Position numbers and translations under genes: made by a program. Below are positions 1-6,911 of a stretch of 7,103 bases of DNA, piece by piece; the first letter of the stretch is position 1; each line of letters begins with the position of its first letter. Source of the stretch: Pseudomonadales bacterium (GTDB taxonomy: Bacteria > Pseudomonadota > Gammaproteobacteria > Pseudomonadales > Pseudohongiellaceae). The stretch lies in NCBI GenBank assembly GCA_031277435.1, contig JAITMI010000057.1:1-7103 (forward strand), in the 5' to 3' direction. The notes under the pieces were generated by a model. The model did not search any database. It was given only the letters and a program-made list of their open reading frames with translations, and was not told where the DNA came from.

Positions 1-48
1 CACTTCGAGGAACTGCCCGAGGTAACATTTTTCCCTAAAAAAGCCTGA
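1..48 (+). CDS. Possible 3' end of an upstream gene (partial, unidentified)
   Basis: Reading from base 1 in frame 1 gives 15 codons ending in a TGA at 46-48 (HFEELPEVTFFPKKA). Codon choice is mostly G/C-ending in the first part, as in the neighbouring genes, which is the only support. The piece is too short to assign a family. It would leave 77 bases before the gloB start. The alternative is that a divergent gene starts on the - strand at the ATG read from 28-26, with an AGGG just upstream; its first codons (MLPRAVPRS) use poorer codons for this genome, so I prefer the + strand reading, with low confidence. Confidence 0.35.
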   Translation, partial: HFEELPEVTFFPKKA

Positions 49-125
49 ACACTGCCCCCCGATTGCATTCTCCCCACCACTGTTGCGATTATTGCCCCAC
101 TTCGGTTTCAGCGCTTACCCTACCC

Positions 126-893
126 ATGCTTGAAATACGCCCGATTCCAGCCTTCGCGGACAACTACCTCTGGCTCCTGGTGGACGGCGGGCGGGCGGCG
201 GTGGTTGATCCGGGGGATGCCGCGCCGGTACTCGACCATCTGGCGCGGCATAAGCTGCAACTGAGCGCCATTCTCTTGACGCATCATCATGCCGATCACA
301 TCGGCGGCGTCGGCGCGCTGCTTGATGAGTGCGGCCCTCTGCCCGTTTATGGCCCCAAGACGCCGCGTATGCCGCTGGTGAATCAGCCGGTGCATGAAGG
401 TTCCGCCATTGAAGTATTGGGCCAGAGTTTCACGGTGCTTGAGGTGCCGGGCCATACGCTCGAACACCTTGCGTATTTCAGCGCCGGGGCGCGCGCGCTC
501 TTTTGTGGCGACACGCTGTTTGGCGCCGGTTGTGGCCGCATGTTTGAAGGCACCCCGCCGATGATGCAAGCCTCGCTGCAAAAACTCGCCGCGCTGCCGC
601 CTGATACTTTGATCTACTGTGCCCACGAATACACCCTGAGCAACCTGCGTTTCGCCACCGCCGTGATGCCGGACAACGCCCAGTTGCACGAACGCCAACG
701 CCAGGACGCCGCCAAACGCGCCGTTAATGAACCCACGCTGCCCAGCGCCCTGGCGCTGGAACTTGCCACCAATCCTTTTCTGCGCTGCGCCGCGCCCGAA
801 GTGGTAACGATGGCCGCCAGCGTGGAAGACTTGCCAGAACACAACCCCGCCAGCGTGTTTGGCGTGTTGCGGCGCTGGAAGGATCGGTTTTGA
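126..893 (+). CDS. gloB: Hydroxyacylglutathione hydrolase (glyoxalase II)
   Basis: This cytoplasmic metallo-beta-lactamase-fold enzyme hydrolyses S-D-lactoylglutathione to D-lactate and glutathione, the second step of methylglyoxal detoxification. The product is 255 residues, normal for bacterial GloB. The metal-binding motif THHHADH is at residues 52-58 (H53, H55, D57, H58). The other ligands are visible as H110 (PGHTLEH), bridging D129 (CGDTLF) and H167 (CAHEYT). The GCGRMFEGT segment (135-143) and the C-terminal R249/K252 pair match the glutathione-binding parts of the family; an alanine at 134 replaces the glycine usual in GGCGR. The start is the ATG at 126, because MLEIRPIPAFADNY is the usual family N-terminus. 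A TTG at 63 would add 21 residues with no family counterpart. No clear Shine-Dalgarno is visible before 126. The stop codon directly abuts the oppA start. Confidence 0.95.
   Translation: MLEIRPIPAFADNYLWLLVDGGRAAVVDPGDAAPVLDHLARHKLQLSAILLTHHHADHIGGVGALLDECGPLPVYGPKTPRMPLVNQPVHEGSAIEVLGQSFTVLEVPGHTLEHLAYFSAGARALFCGDTLFGAGCGRMFEGTPPMMQASLQKLAALPPDTLIYCAHEYTLSNLRFATAVMPDNAQLHERQRQDAAKRAVNEPTLPSALALELATNPFLRCAAPEVVTMAASVEDLPEHNPASVFGVLRRWKDRF
877..883 (+). promoter_or_regulatory. Ribosome binding site for oppA, inside gloB
   Basis: GGAAGGA lies within the last codons of gloB, 10 bases before the ATG at 894. It supports that ATG as the oppA start over the in-frame ATG at 924, which is preceded only by a weak GAG-type match. 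The site can be reached by ribosomes finishing gloB, which suggests translational coupling. Confidence 0.5.
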
Positions 894-2552
894 ATGAACA
901 CCACGACGCTAACGAGAGCCCTCATGCAGCCCATCTCCAGCTATCTCCGCTATTGCCTCAGCGCCCTGCTCCTCTTTTCCGCGCTTTGCGCCCTGCCCGC
1001 GCTGGCGCAGGAAGGCGTCGATTTCGCCACCCAATCGGTGCGCATCGCGCAGGGCAGCGAGCCGCCGAATCTCAACAGCATCAAATCCACCGACCAGACC
1101 AGCATCTTCTACATCGAGCATGTCATGGAAGGTCTCTTGCGCAAGAACGCCCGCAATGAACTGGTGGGCGGAGTGGCCGAGCGCTGGGAGATGGAAGGCA
1201 CCACCGCGCGGTTCTGGCTGCGCCAAAATGCCGTGTGGAGCGATGGCGTGCCGGTGACGGCGCATGATTTCGTGTTCGCCTGGCGGCAGGTGGTCAACCC
1301 GGAAGTGGCGGCGGAATATGCCTCGATCATGTATCCGGTCAAAAACGCCGAGGCCATCAACCAGGGTAAGCTGCCCTTGGAAGCCCTGGGCGTTACCGCG
1401 CTTGATGATTACACCCTGGAAGTGGAGCTGGAAACGCCGACGGGTTATTTTCTCAGCCTCACCTCGTTCATGATCTATTACCCGGTGCGTCAGGATTTCT
1501 ACGAGGCGCAGAATGGCCGTTATTTCGCCGACGTGCGCAACATGATTTTTAACGGCCCGTTCACGATCACCAGTTGGGTGCATGGCGCCTCGCTGCGCAT
1601 GGAGAAAAACCCCACCTACTGGGATGCCGACAGCGTGACCTTGAACGTCATCGACACCCCCTACATCACCAACGACGAGCAAGCGGTTTTCAACCTGTTC
1701 AAGGACGGCATGCTGGCGCTGGTCAACAATCTCGCTGCGGAACAATTGCGCGGCGCGCTCGACAATCGCATGCGCATCTACGCGCACCCCGACGGTTCGG
1801 TGTTCTACGTCGAGTTCAATCATCGCGATGATCGCGTCACCCGCAATTTGAATCTGCGCAAGGCGATGCAGGCGGTGTACGATTCCGAGGAACTGGTCTA
1901 CAAAGCCATCGGCATCGCCGGATACATTCCGGGCAGATCGCTCATTCCAGTTTACATGAACGGCGTGCAGGATAAATTCCGCGTGGAATATCCCGAGCAG
2001 CCGGCGTCCTTGGATATAGAAAAGGCGCGCGAATATCTGGAACTGGCGAAACAGGAATTGGGCCTCGATGAAATTCCGCCCCTGTCGATTCTCTGCGACG
2101 ACACCAATGGCGCGATCCTGCAAGCGCAGTATTTTCAATCGCTGTTCAAGCGCACGCTCGGCATCGACATCAAGGTGGACGCGCAGACCTTCAAGCAGCG
2201 TCTGGATAAATCCGGCAACGGCAATTTCGATTTGATTCTGGCCGGCTGGGGGCCGGATTACGAAGACCCGCTGACCTTCGGCGATCTTTTCGCTTCCTGG
2301 AACGTCAACAACAAAGGCCGCTATAACAGCCCGGTTTACGACGCTTACGTGCGCACCGTGCAAGGCACTTCCGATCAGCAAGTACGCATGGACGCGCTGG
2401 GCAGGATGCAGCAGCACATCATTGACGAGGCGGTGATTCTGCCCAATTTCGAGCGCGTCAGTAACGGCGTGCGGGATCCGCGCCTGCAAGGAGTGGTGTT
2501 CAGCCAGACCGGCGCCTCAACCACCTTCACCTACGCGCACGTAACCGAGTAA
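894..2552 (+). CDS. oppA: Peptide ABC transporter, periplasmic substrate-binding protein (OppA-like)
   Basis: This is the secreted receptor of the transporter, which captures peptides in the periplasm and hands them to OppB-OppC. The product is 552 residues, close to E. coli OppA. An N-terminal Sec signal is visible: a hydrophobic stretch at about 21-36 followed by ALA-QE, with predicted cleavage after A38. There is a cysteine at 32, but the preceding SAL is not a lipobox, so a soluble periplasmic protein is likelier than a lipoprotein. Solute-binding family 5 features follow in order: AERW near 95-98, WSDGVPVTAHDFVFAW at 115-130, LGVTALDDYTLEVELETP at 165-182, and GWGPDYEDP at 451-459. The last corresponds to the OppA segment whose aspartate holds the peptide N-terminus. 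The start could instead be the ATG at 924 (11th codon), which gives a shorter n-region and the same signal. The substrate is inferred as oligopeptides; dipeptides, glutathione or murein peptides cannot be excluded. Confidence 0.9.
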   Translation: MNTTTLTRALMQPISSYLRYCLSALLLFSALCALPALAQEGVDFATQSVRIAQGSEPPNLNSIKSTDQTSIFYIEHVMEGLLRKNARNELVGGVAERWEMEGTTARFWLRQNAVWSDGVPVTAHDFVFAWRQVVNPEVAAEYASIMYPVKNAEAINQGKLPLEALGVTALDDYTLEVELETPTGYFLSLTSFMIYYPVRQDFYEAQNGRYFADVRNMIFNGPFTITSWVHGASLRMEKNPTYWDADSVTLNVIDTPYITNDEQAVFNLFKDGMLALVNNLAAEQLRGALDNRMRIYAHPDGSVFYVEFNHRDDRVTRNLNLRKAMQAVYDSEELVYKAIGIAGYIPGRSLIPVYMNGVQDKFRVEYPEQPASLDIEKAREYLELAKQELGLDEIPPLSILCDDTNGAILQAQYFQSLFKRTLGIDIKVDAQTFKQRLDKSGNGNFDLILAGWGPDYEDPLTFGDLFASWNVNNKGRYNSPVYDAYVRTVQGTSDQQVRMDALGRMQQHIIDEAVILPNFERVSNGVRDPRLQGVVFSQTGASTTFTYAHVTE

Positions 2553-2557
2553 GGGCC

Positions 2558-3496
2558 ATGCTGCTTTATATTCTCAAACGTCTTGGCATCGGTATTTTTA
2601 CCATCTGGTTTATCGCCACCGCCACCTTCACGGTAATGCACCTGGTGCCGGGTGATCCGCTGGCGAACGACAAGGCCGTCAACCCCACCATCCGCGCCAA
2701 TCTGGAACGCCAATACGGCCTCGACAGGCCGGTATTTGAACAATATGTACTTTACATGGGCAACATGCTCAAGGGTGATTTTGGCATTTCCTTTACCGAA
2801 GAAAACCGCGCGGTCAACGACATCATCCGCGAACACTTCCCGGTATCGGCCTCGCTCGGCGTGCTGTCGCTGTTTTTCGCCACCATCGGCGGCGTGTTAT
2901 GGGGCGCGCTGGCGGCCTTGTACCGCAACCGCTGGCCCGACGCCGCCATCATGCTGGTGGTGATCCTGGGCATTTCGGTGCCGAGCTTCGTGTTCGCCGC
3001 CTTCAGCCAGCTTGGCATTCTCACGCTCAATCAATGGACTGGGCGTTCCATTCTGCCAGTGGCGGGCTGGGATAGTTTCAGTTCCGCGCTAGTGCCGGCC
3101 CTGGTGCTGGGCATGAGCACCATGGCCTACATGACGCGCCTGATGCGCTCCTCAATGCTGGAAGTGGCGAACACCGACTACATCCGCACCGCGCGCGCCA
3201 AGGGGCTGTCCGCCTTGCGGATTTTCTTCCGCCATCAATTGCGCAACGCGATTTTGCCGGTGATCACCGTATTGGGCCCGGCCATCGCCATCATCACCAC
3301 CGGCGGTTTCGTGGTGGAAAGCGTGTTCGCGATTCCCGGTTTGGGGCGCTATTTCGTGCAGGCGGTGGCGCAGCTTGATTACACCGTCATCATGGGCACC
3401 ACGGTATTTTTCGGCGCCTTTTTGGTATTGATGGTGATCGCGGTGGACATTCTGTATGGCTTCATCGATCCGCGCATTCGCCTGGGAGCGCTGTAA
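2558..3496 (+). CDS. oppB: Peptide ABC transporter permease OppB
   Basis: One of the two inner-membrane subunits forming the peptide channel. The product is 312 residues against about 306 in E. coli OppB. It opens with a membrane segment at about 9-30 followed by HLVPGDP (28-34), typical of OppB/DppB N-termini. Further hydrophobic segments lie at about 98-121, 130-155, 176-195, 232-255 and 276-300, giving the expected six. The cytoplasmic EAA coupling loop, which docks on an ATPase subunit, runs from about 202 to 236 (EVANTDYIRTARAKGL then RHQLRNAILPV). It is followed by the conserved GGFVVESVFAIPGLGRYFVQAV at 249-270. It begins 5 bases after oppA, and an AAGGG overlaps the oppA stop but sits very close to the ATG, so translation probably depends on coupling. 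All permease hallmarks are intact. Confidence 0.93.
   Translation: MLLYILKRLGIGIFTIWFIATATFTVMHLVPGDPLANDKAVNPTIRANLERQYGLDRPVFEQYVLYMGNMLKGDFGISFTEENRAVNDIIREHFPVSASLGVLSLFFATIGGVLWGALAALYRNRWPDAAIMLVVILGISVPSFVFAAFSQLGILTLNQWTGRSILPVAGWDSFSSALVPALVLGMSTMAYMTRLMRSSMLEVANTDYIRTARAKGLSALRIFFRHQLRNAILPVITVLGPAIAIITTGGFVVESVFAIPGLGRYFVQAVAQLDYTVIMGTTVFFGAFLVLMVIAVDILYGFIDPRIRLGAL
3484..3488 (+). promoter_or_regulatory. Ribosome binding site for oppC, inside oppB
   Basis: GGGAG in the last oppB codons sits 9 bases before the ATG at 3498. This spacing fixes the oppC start there instead of at the in-frame ATG at 3456, which would overlap oppB by 41 bases and add 14 residues absent from the family. 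Confidence 0.55.
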
Positions 3497-3497
3497 C

Positions 3498-4889
3498 ATG
3501 AGCAAGCAATCATTCCAGCTCAGCGCCGCCGATTTCGCGCCCGCGCCGCCGGCGACCCATGCCGAACGCATCGTGCGCCCTTCCCTCTCCTACTGGCAGG
3601 ACGCCTGGCTGCGGCTGAAGAAAAACCGCCGCGCCTTGAGCAGCCTCTACTTGGTGATCGCGCTCTTGCTATTCACTCTGCTCGGCCCCTGGTTCTGGAC
3701 TCAAGATTACACATTGCAGGATCTCGACATGATTTCGCAGGGCCCCTCCTGGGGCAGCGCGGCGCTGGTGGTGGAAGATCCGGGCGCCTGGGAAGGCGTG
3801 CGCGGCGACGCTCTGCCCTTGCCACAAGGCCAGGAACTCGGCGCCACCACGCAACTCACCGTGGAAGGCGCCGCCACCACGCAATACGTGCGGCTGTATT
3901 GGAATGCGGTGCCGGGCGCACAGCACTATCTCATCTACCGCAACGATCACGCGCCCGATTCCGGGCAAGATTTGGGCCTGCCGCTCGGCGAAACGCTGCG
4001 GCCCGAGGAATTGAGTTTCGCCGACCGCCTGCAACTGCGCCCGCAAACCTATTGGTACACGGTGATCGCCAGCGATGGCCTCACTGAAGCCGCCTCCGGC
4101 ACTACGCTGGCGGTGACCACCGAACGCGCCATCACCACCACCCAGGCGCGCGAACGCGGCCTGGAAGCCACGGTGGGCGCCAGCGTACAACTGCCGGCGC
4201 ATCCCTTTGGCACCGATTACTTGGGCCGCGATGTCCTGGCGCGCATCATGGAAGGCGCGCGCGTCTCGTTGTTCATCGGCATCGTGGCGCCGCTCTTGTT
4301 CATCGCCATCGGCATCGTCTACGGCGGCATTTGCGGTTACTTCGGCGGCACGCTCGACATCGTGCTGATGCGCATCGCCGATTTCGTAATCGCGCTGCCG
4401 TTTTTACTGTTCATGATTCTGTTCCGCATCGGCTTTGGCATCGGGCCGGGCGAGAGCGGGATTTTCCCCATGCTGTTGGCGCTGGTGCTGCTCAGTTGGC
4501 CCAGCAGCGCGCGGCTGGTGCGCGGGCAAATTCTGCAAATCCGCGGCGAAGCCTACGTGCAGGCGGCGCGCATGTTGGGCGCCAGATCGCTGTATTTAAT
4601 CTTCCGCCACCTGGTACCGAACGTGATGGGGCCGATTTTGGTGACGCTCACCTTCGCTATCCCGATGGCGATTTTTACCGAGGCTTTTTTATCCTTCATC
4701 GGCATGGGCGTGTCGCCGCCCACCCCCTCCTGGGGCGCGATGAGCAACGAAGGCATCCGCACCATGCTGTCCAGCCCGCATGAATTATTGTTCCCGGCGT
4801 TTTTCATCAGCCTCACCGTACTGGCCTTCAACCTGCTTGGCGACGGTTTGCGCGATGCGCTGGATTCCCGTTTGAGATCACGCGAATGA
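3498..4889 (+). CDS. oppC: Peptide ABC transporter permease OppC with FN3-like periplasmic insertion
   Basis: Second channel-forming inner-membrane subunit, partner of OppB. The cytoplasmic N-terminus contains SYWQDAWLRLKKNRRALSSL (31-50), the usual OppC lead into membrane segment 1 (about 49-67). The core resumes at HPFGTDYLGRDVLARI (235-250), followed by hydrophobic segments at about 256-280, 288-312, 322-338, 376-396 and 431-450. The EAA coupling loop spans about 351-381 (EAYVQAARMLGA, then RHLVPNVMGPI). The product is 463 residues, whereas E. coli OppC is about 302. The excess of about 140 residues lies wholly in the first periplasmic loop and includes a fibronectin type III-like domain (separate entry). 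The insertion has the same G/C-ending codon style as the rest of the gene and is in frame, so it looks long established and not like a recent or damaging event. The start at 3498 lies one base after the oppB stop. Its end overlaps oppD by four bases (ATGA). Confidence 0.92.
   Translation: MSKQSFQLSAADFAPAPPATHAERIVRPSLSYWQDAWLRLKKNRRALSSLYLVIALLLFTLLGPWFWTQDYTLQDLDMISQGPSWGSAALVVEDPGAWEGVRGDALPLPQGQELGATTQLTVEGAATTQYVRLYWNAVPGAQHYLIYRNDHAPDSGQDLGLPLGETLRPEELSFADRLQLRPQTYWYTVIASDGLTEAASGTTLAVTTERAITTTQARERGLEATVGASVQLPAHPFGTDYLGRDVLARIMEGARVSLFIGIVAPLLFIAIGIVYGGICGYFGGTLDIVLMRIADFVIALPFLLFMILFRIGFGIGPGESGIFPMLLALVLLSWPSSARLVRGQILQIRGEAYVQAARMLGARSLYLIFRHLVPNVMGPILVTLTFAIPMAIFTEAFLSFIGMGVSPPTPSWGAMSNEGIRTMLSSPHELLFPAFFISLTVLAFNLLGDGLRDALDSRLRSRE
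3879..4121 (+). other. Fibronectin type III-like domain inside OppC
   Basis: This segment encodes OppC residues about 128-208. Visible FN3 hallmarks are the B-strand tryptophan in VRLYWNAVPGAQHYLIYR (131-148), with the Y144 and R148 positions typical of the C strand; the D176/L178 pair before the F strand; the tyrosine corner-type strand TYWYTVIASDG (184-194); and a closing beta strand ending LAVTTE (204-209). FN3 modules are beta-sandwich protein- or polysaccharide-contacting domains. Topologically it would sit in the periplasm between membrane segments 1 and 2 of OppC, near the site where OppA docks. A contact with OppA or the cell wall is my inference. The residues before it (about 82-127) and after it (about 209-234) are also extra compared with normal OppC but show no family I recognise. 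Confidence 0.7.
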
Positions 4890-5908
4890 TGACCCACGAC
4901 TACGCATTACAAGTCGATAACCTGGCGGTGGAATTCGACACTTACGGCGGCGTGGTGCAAGCGGTACGCGACGTATCGTTCAAATTGCGCAAGGGCAAGA
5001 CGCTGGCGATCGTCGGCGAATCGGGCTGCGGCAAATCGGTGACGGTGCAAAGCCTGATGGGCTTGATCCCGATGCCCCCAGGCCGCATTACCCGCGGCTC
5101 GGCGCGGCTCGGTAATGACGAACTTATCGGCATCGCCCCCGCTGCGCTCAACGCCATTCGCGGCAAACGTATTGGCATGATCTTTCAAGATCCGATGAGC
5201 GCGCTCAACCCTACCATGACCATTGGCCGGCAGATCGCCGAAACCCTGGTGGTGCATCGCGGCCTTTCCGCCAGCGCCGCGCGCGCGGAAGTGATCGAGC
5301 TATTGCGGCTGACGCAGATTTCGCAGCCGGAAAAACGCCTCGATCAATATCCCTTCGAGTTTTCCGGCGGCATGTTGCAACGCGCCATGATCGCGCTCAG
5401 CATCGCCTGCAAGCCCGAAGTTTTGATCGCCGACGAACCCACCACCGCGCTCGACGTGACGATTCAGGCGCAAATTCTGCTGCTATTACAAGAACTGCAA
5501 TCGAGCCACGGGCTGTCGATCATCCTCATCACGCATGACCTCGGCGTGGTGGCGCGCATGGCGCACGACGTGGCGGTGATGTACGCCGGGCAGGTGGTGG
5601 AATCCGGCCTGGTGGACGACATTTTTTACCGTTCGGCCCACCCCTACACCTTGGGCTTGCGCGCGGCGATGCCGAGCAACGACCCGCGCAAGCGCCAACT
5701 GCAAATCATCCCCGGCAGCCCGCCGGATTTGTTCGCGCCGCCGCCCGGCTGCGGTTTCGCTGACCGCTGCGCACAGGCCATGCGCGTTTGCCGCGATACC
5801 CCGCCGCCCGCCTACGGCCACACGCATCAAGCGCGCTGCTGGCTGCAAGATCCCCTGGCGCCGGCCTCGCCGGTTACTTCCCTGATGGTCAATAATAAAG
5901 CTGACTGA
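4886..5908 (+). CDS. oppD: Peptide ABC transporter ATP-binding protein OppD
   Basis: One of two cytoplasmic ATPases driving peptide import. The product is 340 residues, normal for OppD/DppD. Seen in order: Walker A GESGCGKS (44-51), Q-loop Q101 in IFQDPMSALNP, the ABC signature FSGGMLQR (159-166), Walker B VLIADEP (179-185), D-loop ALD (188-190) and switch histidine H217 (ITHDLG). The C-terminal oligopeptide-transporter domain follows, with HPYTLGL near 252-258. Four cysteines, C289, C295, C302 and C318, are in the arrangement that binds a 4Fe-4S cluster in characterised members of the family. The start overlaps the oppC stop as ATGATGA; the ATG at 4889 is an equally possible start one codon later. 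GAG at 4873-4875 is the only upstream ribosome-binding hint, so translation is probably coupled to oppC. Confidence 0.95.
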   Translation: MMTHDYALQVDNLAVEFDTYGGVVQAVRDVSFKLRKGKTLAIVGESGCGKSVTVQSLMGLIPMPPGRITRGSARLGNDELIGIAPAALNAIRGKRIGMIFQDPMSALNPTMTIGRQIAETLVVHRGLSASAARAEVIELLRLTQISQPEKRLDQYPFEFSGGMLQRAMIALSIACKPEVLIADEPTTALDVTIQAQILLLLQELQSSHGLSIILITHDLGVVARMAHDVAVMYAGQVVESGLVDDIFYRSAHPYTLGLRAAMPSNDPRKRQLQIIPGSPPDLFAPPPGCGFADRCAQAMRVCRDTPPPAYGHTHQARCWLQDPLAPASPVTSLMVNNKAD

Positions 5909-5912
5909 CGAC

Positions 5913-6860
5913 ATGCTGATCGAAGCCACAGCCCTGCGTAAATTTTTCAGCCTCAGCGGCGGGCGCCAAGTGCATGCCGTCGATGAGGTGAGCCTCGGCA
6001 TCGCCGAACACGAAGTCGTGGGCCTGGTCGGCGAAAGCGGCTCGGGCAAAACCACCTTCGGCAAAACCCTGATCGGTTTGCACGACAAAAGCGGCGGCGA
6101 GGTGCGCTATCGCGGCGAACTCTTGCCCGCGCGCTACGGCGCGGCGGATTTCCGCAAGCAGGCCTCGGAAATACAAATGATCTTCCAAGACCCCTACGGC
6201 TCGCTCAACCCGCGCATGACGATTTTTGAAATCATCGCCGAAGGGCTGGCGATCCGCGAAGGCCGCTCACTCGCCGCGCTGCGCGACAAAGTGGTGTACT
6301 GGCTGGAACGGGTGGGTTTGCACGCCGATCATCTGTCGCGCTATCCGCACGAATTTTCCGGCGGCCAGCGCCAGCGCGTCGGCATCGCCCGCGCCTTGAT
6401 CGTGGAACCGAAATTATTGATCTGCGACGAACCCATCTCCGCGCTCGACGTATCAGTGCAGGCGCAAGTCGTGCAATTATTGGGAGAATTGCAAGCGTCG
6501 ATGGGGCTGAGCATGTTGTTCATCGCCCACGATTTATCGATGGTGCGCTACGTCTCCAATCGCATGGCGGTGATGTACCTCGGCTCGCTGATCGAACTCG
6601 GGCCAGCGGAAGACTTGTATTTCCGCCCGCTGCATCCCTACACCCAACTCCTGATCGCCTCCAACCCCGAGCCAGACCCGGAACATGAACGGCAACGGCA
6701 AGATCAACTCATCAGCGGCGAAATTCCCTCGCCAGTCGATCTCAAAGCCCACTGCCGCTTCGCCGGCCGCTGCCCCAAAGCCGAAGCGCGCTGTTTTGAA
6801 GAACGCCCCGCTTTGCGCGAAGTGCTGCCGGGGCGTTTGGTGGCTTGTCATTTGTTGTGA
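5913..6860 (+). CDS. oppF: Peptide ABC transporter ATP-binding protein OppF
   Basis: Second cytoplasmic ATPase, expected to pair with OppD under the OppB-OppC channel. The product is 315 residues, slightly shorter than E. coli OppF. Seen in order: Walker A GESGSGKT (40-47), Q-loop Q92 in IFQDPYGSLNPRMT, signature FSGGQRQR (148-155), Walker B LLICDEP (168-174), D-loop ALD (177-179) and switch histidine H206 (IAHDLS). The C-terminal domain has HPYTQLL (241-247) and SGEIPSP (268-274), then four cysteines (C281, C287, C294, C312) spaced as for an iron-sulfur cluster. SGEIPSP is typical of OppF/DppF and separates this gene from oppD. It starts four bases after oppD. No convincing Shine-Dalgarno is visible, so coupling is likely. 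It is the last gene of the run, and no hairpin with a T-tract follows it. Confidence 0.95.
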   Translation: MLIEATALRKFFSLSGGRQVHAVDEVSLGIAEHEVVGLVGESGSGKTTFGKTLIGLHDKSGGEVRYRGELLPARYGAADFRKQASEIQMIFQDPYGSLNPRMTIFEIIAEGLAIREGRSLAALRDKVVYWLERVGLHADHLSRYPHEFSGGQRQRVGIARALIVEPKLLICDEPISALDVSVQAQVVQLLGELQASMGLSMLFIAHDLSMVRYVSNRMAVMYLGSLIELGPAEDLYFRPLHPYTQLLIASNPEPDPEHERQRQDQLISGEIPSPVDLKAHCRFAGRCPKAEARCFEERPALREVLPGRLVACHLL

Positions 6861-6911
6861 TGCCCCAAAGCAGTAGGCGCTATGGATTCCCCCGCGCCGC
6901 TTACTTTATGA

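Noticed and set aside
63..92. Possible gloB promoter (TTGCAT at 63-68, GATTAT at 87-92, 18-base spacer)
   Set aside because: Only 3 of 6 and 4 of 6 consensus matches; this is not better than chance and no start-site evidence is available.
63..125. Upstream TTG extension of gloB by 21 residues
   Set aside because: The added residues (MHSPHHCCDYCP and on) have no counterpart in glyoxalase II, while the ATG at 126 begins exactly at the family N-terminus.
909..2489. Long open frame (526 codons) on the - strand opposite oppA
   Set aside because: It is a mirror of the G/C-rich codon pattern of oppA, has no recognisable domain, and lies fully opposite a clear family 5 binding protein.
3456..3497. 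Upstream ATG for oppC inside oppB
   Set aside because: It adds 14 residues not found in OppC, and the GGGAG at 3484-3488 is correctly spaced for the ATG at 3498.
3843..3884. Exact 12-base direct repeat (GCCACCACGCAA at 3843-3854 and 3873-3884) at the front of the OppC FN3-like region
   Set aside because: The repeat is short, in frame, and explained by similar beta-strand residues (ATTQ); the bases around it do not repeat, so it does not mark an insertion boundary.
894..6860. Alternative reading of the transporter as a specialised importer (nickel, microcin C or glutathione system)
   Set aside because: The separate OppD and OppF genes and the A-B-C-D-F order fit a general peptide transporter; the fused ATPases of the Yej and Gsi systems are absent and no nickel-specific signature is visible.
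6876..6898. Inverted repeat GGCGC/GCGCC after oppF as a terminator
   Set aside because: The stem is only five base pairs, the loop is 13 bases, and no T-tract follows.
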